A stretch of 43,085 nucleotides of DNA. It comes from Pseudomonadota bacterium. GTDB taxonomy: Bacteria > Bdellovibrionota > Bdellovibrionia > Bdellovibrionales > JACTMU01. The stretch spans positions 1 to 43,085 of the forward strand of contig JACTMU010000024.1 of NCBI GenBank assembly GCA_014584465.1. Direction: 5' to 3'. Shown piece after piece: positions 8,597 to 15,824 of this stretch (within the stretch, counting starts at the first letter, position 1; the number at the start of each line of letters is the position of its first letter). The notes under the pieces were generated by a model. That model saw only the letters and a program-made list of their open reading frames with translations, was not told the DNA's origin and did no database searches. A program made the translations under genes and the position numbers.

Positions 8597-9913
8597 CTAC
8601 CTCTTCATCAACTCTTCAATTTCAGCGATCTCCTTCGGTGCACCTTCAGTTAGAACCTCACTCCCCTCGGAAGTGATCAGAAGATCATCCTCGATTCGAA
8701 TTCCCATGCCACGAAACTCCTTGGGAGCACTGTCGTCGTCTTTAGGAATGTAAATTCCAGGCTCAATCGTCAACACCATTCCAGGTTCCAATCGCCGCAC
8801 TCCCTGGGGCAATTTGTAGAGTCCTACATCATGAACATCCATGCCCAACCAGTGAGAGACGTTGTGGGGATAGTATTTTTTATACCCACCCTGTTCAATG
8901 ACTTTGTCGACAAACCCATTGAGGATCCCAAGTTCCAACATGACATTGGTAAGCCCCTTGACGGCCTCTTCTTGAATCTCTTCAAAAGCTCGTCCAGGTC
9001 GCACGAACTCGATGATTCTCTTTTGAACATCCAAAATCCCTTGATAGAGCTTGGCCTGGGCCTTGGTGAACTTTCCATTGATCGGGAAGGTTCGTGTGAT
9101 GTCTGAGGCATAGTAACCATACTCAGCCCCTGCATCAATCAAGAGAAGATCGCCATCATTGCAAGGCTGATCGTTGAACTCATAGTGAAGTGTTGTGGCA
9201 TGGTCTCCTGCAGCAACAATGGCAGGATAGGCTTGCCGATCCGATGTTCCCGTAAGAAAAGATTGAGTCAAAACCCCTAGAACATCTCTCTCATTGACTC
9301 CAGGACGAACAAATCTCATCGCGGCCTTATGTCCTTCAACCGTGATCGCCGCGGCCCTCTTCATCATCTCGACTTCAAATGGAGTCTTAAGGAGCCGCAT
9401 CTCGCCATACAGGTTCACTGGGTCGATCATGGACGGATAACCACGCCCTCCTCGTCCTGCACGCGCCTTAACCCTTTCCAAGACAGAGAAGAACTTGGGA
9501 TCAAACTCATGGTTGTTGATACGATAGTAGACGGTGTCAACATCTTTCAGAAGATCTGCCGAAATCTGATCGAACTCTCCGATTGGGTAGGATTTGTCAG
9601 CATGAAACTCTCGTTCAGCACCCTCAGGACCATAGCGAAAACCATTCCACATCTCCATATTCTTATCACGAGGTCGAACAAACAAAACATATTCAGGATC
9701 AAACCCAGGTCGAAAGAGAAAAATCGAATCTGGCTCTTCAAAGCCAGTGAAGTAGTAAAAATTGGACTCTTGGCGATAAGTGTGACGTACATCTCGATTT
9801 CGAATCGCATCAGGCGCTGCAGGAAGCACCATGGCACTCCCCTCTTTCATCTTCTTTGCAACTCGATCTCTTCGCTCCTTAAAGATCGCCATATCAAATT
9901 GAGGTCTTCGCAT
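8597..9913 (-). CDS. pepP: Xaa-Pro aminopeptidase (M24B)
   Basis: This cytoplasmic metallopeptidase removes N-terminal residues preceding proline. The N-terminal aminopeptidase-P domain (about 1-170) includes FYYFTGFEEPDS. The pita-bread catalytic domain carries the metal ligands Asp260 (LLIDAGAE), Asp271 (ASDITRTFP), His354 (NVSHWLGMDVHD), Glu384 (TIEPGIYI) and Glu408 (RIEDD). The start at 9913 follows AGGAG and gives 438 residues, matching E. coli PepP. The longer frame to 9979 lacks such a site. The TAG stop is immediately followed by the possible CTG start of the MetE-like gene. Confidence 0.93.
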   Translation of the reverse strand: MRRPQFDMAIFKERRDRVAKKMKEGSAMVLPAAPDAIRNRDVRHTYRQESNFYYFTGFEEPDSIFLFRPGFDPEYVLFVRPRDKNMEMWNGFRYGPEGAEREFHADKSYPIGEFDQISADLLKDVDTVYYRINNHEFDPKFFSVLERVKARAGRGGRGYPSMIDPVNLYGEMRLLKTPFEVEMMKRAAAITVEGHKAAMRFVRPGVNERDVLGVLTQSFLTGTSDRQAYPAIVAAGDHATTLHYEFNDQPCNDGDLLLIDAGAEYGYYASDITRTFPINGKFTKAQAKLYQGILDVQKRIIEFVRPGRAFEEIQEEAVKGLTNVMLELGILNGFVDKVIEQGGYKKYYPHNVSHWLGMDVHDVGLYKLPQGVRRLEPGMVLTIEPGIYIPKDDDSAPKEFRGMGIRIEDDLLITSEGSEVLTEGAPKEIAEIEELMKR

Positions 9914-9925
9914 CTCTTCTTCTCC

Positions 9926-9980
9926 TTTGCACTGCAAGTGGTCCTTATACTCAAAACGATCGCTTCGAGTACAGTGCAAA
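9926..9980. promoter_or_regulatory. Nested inverted repeats upstream of pepP
   Basis: A perfect 9-bp inverted repeat, TTTGCACTG (9926-9934) and CAGTGCAAA (9972-9980), encloses a second pair, TACTC and GAGTA, abutting its right arm. The left arm overlaps the pepP ribosome-binding region. It could be an operator or a leader hairpin affecting pepP translation. The function is inferred from position only. Confidence 0.35.
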
Positions 9981-10006
9981 TCGTTTTTAAGACCAACAGG
10001 TCAAAC

Positions 10007-11047
10007 CTACAAACCGTATCTCTTCACAAGACGTCGCGCCAAATCTCGGCCGGCACGCTCTCCCATCTGTACGAACTCTCTTCGCTTCTCAAACTCTACA
10101 ATTCCAAGATCCTTCGTGTGAACACCGGAGTACTCATGAACACCTTTTTTGAAAGTCCCTATGTGACTTCGCACCTCGGTCCACAGCACAGCTGATCCAT
10201 AATCATTCAACAATTCACCCTGTTCCAAAACATTTACAAAAACGATCACGTCCATCCCATGGCTTTTGAGCCTTTCGATGCTCTCCTTCACGGCGAAGGG
10301 CGAAGCCACCCAGCCACCACTTCCTGAATAGAAGGGAGGATAGGCAACACATCTACGAATGGCTCCTTGAAGATCCCCCTTGTCCTGCCACACCACCACG
10401 CCACTCAACAACGATCGACTGGGGCAGTGAAACTCCACTTGGGTCTCCGTCATCTTTCGCGTCTCAAACGCCTCTTTCAAAAATGGGTCCAGCGCCCGTA
10501 TCGCAATCGGTTCATTCTTTCGATTGAAAAAACCCTTTTCAAAGAGGTGCTCCTCTTTCAACTTAAAAAGCTTCCACTCCGCCTCATGCACTTGTCGTTG
10601 AACGGAGTAGAGTGCCCCAATGAGGGCACCCCATTCAAGGCCGATGATCATGTCGACCGAAATTTTGGCATGATCGAGCTCTTTCAGTATTCCCAGATGG
10701 GCAAAAGATTTTAGCCCTCCGGGCCCCAGTATCAACCCCACTCGAGGGGCGCGCGGGACAGGTGGTGGTGGTTTCTCAACCTCCGGCGCTTGAGAGGGCT
10801 CCTCAACAGCGCCTTTCCCATCTCTTTGGGAAGTCGAATCTGCACTCTTTTGTGGAGCTTGGCATCCAAATAACGAAAGCCCTAAAACCACAATGAAAAT
10901 CTGGGTGAATCGATAGAAACGAAAAAAACTCAGATCGACAAACTTGGTCAGATCACCCACCTTCAATAATGAACACCAACGTTGAAGCCACTCTTTATTT
11001 GTCATTGCAGTTATCATCACAATGCCACCCACCGCTCTAAATTCCAT
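10007..11047 (-). CDS. Patatin-like lipoprotein lacking the catalytic serine (pseudoenzyme)
   Basis: A hydrophobic segment FIVVLGLSLFGC ends in a lipobox Cys (residue 62 from 11047), followed by a Pro/Glu-rich linker (about 65-100). The patatin-like domain begins with the oxyanion-loop motif GLILGPGGLKSFAHLGIL. The nucleophile elbow GXSXG reads GLEWG, with Glu in place of Ser. The usual DGG/DGA motif reads GSGGW, so the Asp is missing as well. Hydrolase activity by the normal mechanism is therefore unlikely. The start is uncertain: ATG 11047 has no ribosome-binding site, ATG 11017 follows GGTGG, and a later start would give a normal signal peptide. It follows xseB on the same strand. Confidence 0.75.
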   Translation of the reverse strand: MEFRAVGGIVMITAMTNKEWLQRWCSLLKVGDLTKFVDLSFFRFYRFTQIFIVVLGLSLFGCQAPQKSADSTSQRDGKGAVEEPSQAPEVEKPPPPVPRAPRVGLILGPGGLKSFAHLGILKELDHAKISVDMIIGLEWGALIGALYSVQRQVHEAEWKLFKLKEEHLFEKGFFNRKNEPIAIRALDPFLKEAFETRKMTETQVEFHCPSRSLLSGVVVWQDKGDLQGAIRRCVAYPPFYSGSGGWVASPFAVKESIERLKSHGMDVIVFVNVLEQGELLNDYGSAVLWTEVRSHIGTFKKGVHEYSGVHTKDLGIVEFEKRREFVQMGERAGRDLARRLVKRYGL

Positions 11048-11062
11048 TGCGATCGAGCTTGA

Positions 11063-11281
11063 TTAGGATACCTCAAAGTCCTCGGTCACGGGCTCCCCCT
11101 TCTCGTTGATCTTCAACAAGAGTTGAACCTTCTGCTCTGCCTCTTCCAATTGTGCATGACATTCACGGGACAGTTTGATCCCCTCTTCAAAAAGCTTTAA
11201 AGAATCATCAAGAGAGAGATCTCCTGCTTCCATCTTGGTCACGATCTCACTCATACGGTTCAACTTCTTTTCAAATTCCAT
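11063..11281 (-). CDS. xseB: Exodeoxyribonuclease VII small subunit
   Basis: XseB is the small helical subunit of exonuclease VII, which degrades single-stranded DNA. The 72 residues show the family pattern FEKKLNRMSEIVTKMEAGDLSLDDSL followed by LFEEGIKLSRECHAQLEEAEQKV, a helical hairpin. Length is typical (about 70-80). AAGGAG and GAGAGG lie upstream of the ATG. It is 68 nt downstream of xseA, its partner. Confidence 0.95.
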   Translation of the reverse strand: MEFEKKLNRMSEIVTKMEAGDLSLDDSLKLFEEGIKLSRECHAQLEEAEQKVQLLLKINEKGEPVTEDFEVS

Positions 11282-11349
11282 AATCGCTTACCTCTCCTTC
11301 TTACGACGTCGCACTCCTTCAGCCTGGCCGAAACTCCATGAAGCAATCT

Positions 11350-12606
11350 CTATTCACCGATGGACTTGACGACAGCAACTCCACGACCCTCTCCCAATCG
11401 AAACTCGACCTCGGATCCAACCTTGATCTGACGGGTCGAACGCAAAACAGATCCTTCAACGCTCAGGATGGAATATCCTCGCTCCACAACCCTGAGTGGG
11501 CTGAGTGAGTCCATGAGACCGCTCAAACGCAAAAGCTCTGATCTCTTCTCTTTAAGTCCTCTCATGAGGCCACTTTCCATGCGGGCACAAAGATCATCGC
11601 ACCTGACGTGCAGATCTTGAAGCCGCCGCCCCGGATGAATCAGACGATGAGAAAGCCCAAGCAGACTCTTTTTTTGAAGATCGACCTTTCCCTGCACAAG
11701 CACTCGGAGAGTTCTCTGAAAACCCTTGAGTTGCTCAATCAAATCTTCTCGATTTTGAACCACAACTTCTGCGGCCGCTGATGGTGTGGGCGCCCTCAAA
11801 TCGGCGACAAAATCGGCAATTGTAAAATCCACCTCATGGCCCACAGCTGAAATGGTGGGCCTTGAACAAGCGGCAATCGCTCGCGCCACCCTCTCTTCGT
11901 TAAAGGCCCAAAGATCTTCAATCGAGCCCCCTCCGCGTCCCACAATCACAACATCGACGTCGGACATCTTCTCGACCATCGAAAGAGCTGAAACAATCTC
12001 ATCGGGCGCCTGATCGCCTTGAACCTTGGTCGGAATCACGGTGATCTTAAGCCCACGAAATCGACGCCCCAAAACATGAATCATGTCTCGAATGGCGGCC
12101 CCTGTGGGGGAGGTCACAATGGCCACATGGTGGGGCAGTCGTGGCAATCGACGTTTGCGTGATTTGTCAAAGAGCCCCTCACTCTCAAGCTTTCTCTTGA
12201 GCTGTTCAAAGGCCAATTGAAGCGCTCCTGCTCCAAGGGGCTCCATCACTTCACAAAAGACTTGATAATCGCCTCGTGGCTCATAGACTGAAAGTCGACC
12301 ACGAACGAGAACCTCCATGCCGTCGTTCGGACGAAACTTCAGCTGACCGTTAAATCCTCGAAACATCACAGCCCGAATCTGGGACTTATCATCCTTGAGG
12401 CTAAAGTAAAAATGGCCTGAACTGTGTGCCTTAAAATTGGAGATCTCACCCTGCACCCAAAAGTTCTGAAATCGCCCCTCAAGCAGCGACTTTACAGCGC
12501 GATTCAAATCGGAAATCGACCAGATCTCGGCCTTTTTCTCACTGTCTTGTTTTTGATAGTCATCCATAAGACTTAACTGTTCCAAGGAGTCACCAAGCTT
12601 TCCCAT
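11350..12606 (-). CDS. xseA: Exodeoxyribonuclease VII large subunit
   Basis: XseA is the catalytic subunit of exonuclease VII. An N-terminal OB-fold (about 28-125, with FWVQGEISNFK and GHFYFSLKD) binds single-stranded DNA. The catalytic core carries VAIVTSPTGAAIRDM, IPTKVQGDQAP, VVIVGRGGGSIEDLWAFNEE and AISAVGHEVDFTIADFVADLRAPTPSAAAE. A helical C-terminal region follows, ending with the VERGYSIL segment. At 418 residues it is of normal size. An in-frame ATG 13 codons downstream is an alternative start; neither has a strong ribosome-binding site. Confidence 0.96.
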   Translation of the reverse strand: MGKLGDSLEQLSLMDDYQKQDSEKKAEIWSISDLNRAVKSLLEGRFQNFWVQGEISNFKAHSSGHFYFSLKDDKSQIRAVMFRGFNGQLKFRPNDGMEVLVRGRLSVYEPRGDYQVFCEVMEPLGAGALQLAFEQLKRKLESEGLFDKSRKRRLPRLPHHVAIVTSPTGAAIRDMIHVLGRRFRGLKITVIPTKVQGDQAPDEIVSALSMVEKMSDVDVVIVGRGGGSIEDLWAFNEERVARAIAACSRPTISAVGHEVDFTIADFVADLRAPTPSAAAEVVVQNREDLIEQLKGFQRTLRVLVQGKVDLQKKSLLGLSHRLIHPGRRLQDLHVRCDDLCARMESGLMRGLKEKRSELLRLSGLMDSLSPLRVVERGYSILSVEGSVLRSTRQIKVGSEVEFRLGEGRGVAVVKSIGE

Positions 12607-12777
12607 TTCTAATTTCAGATCCGGGTATTAAAAAAATGAGGTTTCGGCAAAAGCCTAATGGTGGAGTCTACCGATGTCAAAGAAACGCCCACCCTTCTTA
12701 TTCAAATCAAAGCAAAACGACATGCTGCAAAACATAGATGCAAATGATCTGCTCCGAAAAAGTGCCTTCTCATGAAC
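12607..12777. other. Intergenic, xseA leader
   Basis: About 170 bp separate xseA from the small membrane-protein gene. I see no gene, no strong hairpin and no certain promoter. Confidence 0.3.
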
Positions 12778-13002
12778 TTAAGAAAAGAGGAGGTTCTGTA
12801 AAGTCCAAAGTCCGCCAACAACCAAACAGATCATCGACCATCGGTGAAGTCTTCGGTCATGATGGCGCAGATAGTTGGTCCAATAGTTGGTCCAATGCCA
12901 ACTCTCTTTAGGGCCAAAATAGAGAGTGAGATTGCGGACCAAATACCAAATTAGACCATACCCAAGGGCGAGCCTTGGAATCCAAATGTCAAGTAGATTC
13001 AT
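12778..13002 (-). CDS. Small membrane protein, unknown function
   Basis: The 74-residue product is rich in Trp, Tyr and Leu. It has two likely membrane segments, about 8-25 (LALGYGLIWYLV) and 55-72 (MICLVVGGLWTLQNLLF), separated by a polar, aromatic and basic loop with HHDRRLHRW. The ATG at 13002 with a weak AAGAAG is preferred over the codon at 13035. The loop contains WTNYWTNY, created by a 12-bp tandem duplication. I do not recognise the family. Confidence 0.5.
   Translation of the reverse strand: MNLLDIWIPRLALGYGLIWYLVRNLTLYFGPKESWHWTNYWTNYLRHHDRRLHRWSMICLVVGGLWTLQNLLFS
12871..12894. repeat. 12-bp in-frame tandem duplication
   Basis: ATAGTTGGTCCA occurs twice in a row inside the small membrane-protein gene, adding four residues (the WTNY repeat). 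It looks like a recent slippage event. Confidence 0.8.
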
Positions 13003-13434
13003 AGTTCTTCTTTCGGAATATCCTCTTAGAAACAAAAATATTTCACACTTTTGAATTAAGACGATTCAAAAAGGGCTCTCCAATTGACGAAGCCACGCAA
13101 TTCCGCTATTCTATTTATAGGCTTCAAGTGGTGACAGAAAAATAAACCCTACAAGCCAATTATTGGGGGCTATCCCTGACAATGGTGTGCATGCTCAGTG
13201 TTTCGAACAATCTGAGAAGCCTAAAGTTGTTATCATGGCGACCCACTTTGACAAAAACGGGTTTATGTTTCGTCCTACCACTTGAGCTTTTTTTTATTTT
13301 CCCGTCTCATTTTTCCCGTCTCATTTTGATCCACTTCACCTAAACCTAGTGGACTTGAACCAAGAGCTCTAGGAGCTCGATCAAGGGATTCACGTTGGCA
13401 CACCCCTTGCTCTTACATTTCATCGGGAGGCGCA
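13003..13434. other. Intergenic between divergent genes, with a 14-bp tandem repeat
   Basis: About 430 bp separate the small membrane-protein gene (minus) from the coiled-coil gene (plus), so promoters for both should lie here. The unit TTTTCCCGTCTCAT is present twice in tandem (13297-13324, continuing TTTTG). A self-complementary stretch with AGAGCTCTAGGAGCTC lies near 13363-13378. GGGAGG just before 13435 is the ribosome-binding site of the downstream gene. No gene was recognised. Confidence 0.4.
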
Positions 13435-15483
13435 ATGAAACATAGAAACCCTTTGAGGCTCGACCTACTTAGCAGAATCAAAAATTCTATTCGCGCGACG
13501 ATCTTATGGACACCTGTTCGCAAGATTCCGCTTCGTCAACAAAGTCTACATGCAATGCTCTCTCTATCGATCGCGTCTCATGCGTATCAAGCAATTGCGG
13601 CCGTCTACGCACCTCCCGCTGATACCCAGAGGATTATTGGATCTACAAGCACGGCCTCTACGAAAACCGATCCCGATCCTGTAAAGGCCAAAAAAACTTC
13701 TGCCAAGGGACCTCTATTTGCCGGACTTTTCGACTTGTTCCGCTCCGGCGGCAAGGATAAAGATGACAAGAAGGATTCGGATGAGACATCCGCAAGTTCA
13801 AACACTGATGTTACCATGGAAAAATTCGAAAAAATGGAAGAAATTGCCAAAAATAAAGATTTGTTTTCGATGGTGAAGTGCTCAGAGGCCTTAGGATCCT
13901 TCGGCACTGCTCAAAAGAGTTATAAAGATGCGTGCGGTGAACTTGGTATTTCTGGCAGTCTTACCGACTGCCACGTTCAGGTGCAGGTTTGTTCTGACGT
14001 CAAGAAACGTAAAGAGCCAAATTATAAGGCTATGAGAGATGCAAAACCAGGTGACGTCTACTACACCTTCCTAGAATCTCTCTATAGAGATGAGATTGAG
14101 GATGATGAGTTTGAGGATGATGAAATTCAGGAAGATTTGACGAATTCGATTGAGGATGCACAAGAAAGCTTAAGTAGGGCTTTGAGGGGGTTTGGAACCA
14201 AAACTCGAGGTTTTTTTGGCGGGTCGGTGTCTCAAAAAGTGCCAACCACTATGTCGCGTTTAATCGGAGTTAAGATGAGCCAATATAGATGTGATAAACT
14301 TATCCCGGCAAATATAAAACAGCTTGAAAAACTTCATGATCGTCAGGAGAAGAAGGCCGAAAAGATCCAAGATCAGATCAAAGATTTGGATGAGACCATT
14401 TCTGATATCGATGACGACATTCGTGAGAGCAAGAAGTCTTTGGGCGATCTCGATAACGAACTTCTCGAGGGACAGGAAAAGGCTCAAGGACAAATCAAAG
14501 CTGCGGAGAATGCAGCCTCTGAAATGCGAACACAGGTTTTTGGCTTCAACATGGACATGGCTAAGAATCAGATTGATGAAAGACGAGATTTGCGAGAACA
14601 ACTCTACAAGGTCCGACAACAAATTATCCAATTTTCGAGCGGTTGCCAGCTCCAAGCATATAATTACACTCAGAAATGGCTTATAAATATAAGAGATGGC
14701 ACAACCCCCGTGAGTTCAAAAATCATCGCAAATCTACGCAAAGTCCTCAAAAACATCTATGATCAGGAGTACAAAGCTTGCATGTTTAACCAAAAGTCCC
14801 AGATCGACGCAGCAAATGTAGAACTTAAAGCGCTTGATGAAGAGTACCAAGCAAGAAAATCCCTGGCCACCATGCAGTCGCAGGAGGCTGCCAATAGCCT
14901 AAGACAGGCTGAAAAGTCTGTGAAAGAGACCACGAACGAGGCATCCAAGCAATTTCAGAAGTTCCTCGATTTGAACATTGCCCAAAAAAAGAAGGCTATA
15001 AGTGCAACCATGGAGCTTGAGAAGCTGAAGGGATCGAAGGAGTCTGAGAGGATGGCACTTAAATTTCAATATCAATATGAACTTCAACGAGCCAGCATGA
15101 TGCAAGCTTCGGAAGAGGAGGAGGTCGATAGCGGTGGTAGCGAGGAGAAAGATGAACTACGTTCAAAAGCCATCGCAACCGTGCTCCACACACCCGATTT
15201 CACGAGTGAAATTATAGAAGTAGACTCATTTTGCCGTTGCGGGCTTAGTTTAAACTCAAAAAACACCGCAAATACGCCATCATACACCACGACTTCGCCT
15301 GCATCCACAACACAAGAGTCGTCGCCGTTGACCGATCCCTATGGAATGTGTAACTCCTTCGCTCAAAACGCAGATGTTCGGCGCATCTTTAACTTATCTC
15401 CTCTACCTAAGGCGAAAGCGAACGCAGACAAAGACGACACGAAGAAATCAGGCGCAACCTCTACCGTTGAAACAAAGCAATAG
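13435..15483 (+). CDS. Large exported coiled-coil protein, unknown function
   Basis: The protein has 682 residues. A long basic N-terminal region precedes a hydrophobic stretch (about 38-57, LHAMLSLSIASHAYQAIAAV) that could be a signal peptide cleaved near AVYA. A Lys/Asp/Ser-rich low-complexity segment (about 80-125) and a very acidic segment (about 215-240, DEIEDDEFEDDEIQED) follow. Then come long heptad-like helices (about 290-575) rich in Lys, Glu and Gln. Scattered Cys (for example CGELG, CHVQVQVC, FCRCG) suggest disulfides after export. The ATG follows GGGAGG. I do not recognise the family. The gene is alone on its transcript, with a 340-bp gap before the PBP gene. Confidence 0.7.
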   Translation: MKHRNPLRLDLLSRIKNSIRATILWTPVRKIPLRQQSLHAMLSLSIASHAYQAIAAVYAPPADTQRIIGSTSTASTKTDPDPVKAKKTSAKGPLFAGLFDLFRSGGKDKDDKKDSDETSASSNTDVTMEKFEKMEEIAKNKDLFSMVKCSEALGSFGTAQKSYKDACGELGISGSLTDCHVQVQVCSDVKKRKEPNYKAMRDAKPGDVYYTFLESLYRDEIEDDEFEDDEIQEDLTNSIEDAQESLSRALRGFGTKTRGFFGGSVSQKVPTTMSRLIGVKMSQYRCDKLIPANIKQLEKLHDRQEKKAEKIQDQIKDLDETISDIDDDIRESKKSLGDLDNELLEGQEKAQGQIKAAENAASEMRTQVFGFNMDMAKNQIDERRDLREQLYKVRQQIIQFSSGCQLQAYNYTQKWLINIRDGTTPVSSKIIANLRKVLKNIYDQEYKACMFNQKSQIDAANVELKALDEEYQARKSLATMQSQEAANSLRQAEKSVKETTNEASKQFQKFLDLNIAQKKKAISATMELEKLKGSKESERMALKFQYQYELQRASMMQASEEEEVDSGGSEEKDELRSKAIATVLHTPDFTSEIIEVDSFCRCGLSLNSKNTANTPSYTTTSPASTTQESSPLTDPYGMCNSFAQNADVRRIFNLSPLPKAKANADKDDTKKSGATSTVETKQ

Positions 15484-15824
15484 AGGCCTCTAGTGCACCA
15501 GCCTAATGGCACCTCTTTGAAGGCTCTGCGTAGTGACCAAAGATCTCTCGAAATCGTTCGACCGGGTGGACTTCCCGGATTGACGGGGTTCAACAAGCAA
15601 AATGGATGTCCGTGATTTCCTCATTGTTTCGTAGATCATAGAGTTGTCGCGTCAATTGCCATACGCTCATTTTACGTGGCGCTTTGAGATCACCTCGATT
15701 TCTAGGGCGAGAGAATCAATACCATCAAGCATTGTGCTTTGCGCTATATGATTGTTGGGTGAGTAAGGAGCGAGCCTTGAGTCTCAACCCAGCCAAGTGT
15801 AGACTTGTCCCCAAAGAGGTTCTA
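15484..15824. other. Intergenic upstream of the PBP1A gene
   Basis: About 340 bp. A perfect palindrome, TAGAGGCCTCTAG, overlaps the preceding stop codon (near 15481-15493), with no T-tract right after it. The frame of the PBP gene is open back to 15684, but those residues do not look like a penicillin-binding protein N-terminus. No other gene was seen. Confidence 0.35.

Noticed and set aside
9329-10195. Long open frame (288 codons) on the plus strand opposite pepP
   Set aside because: It is fully antisense to the well-supported pepP and the patatin-like gene, and its translation has no family-like pattern or ribosome-binding site.
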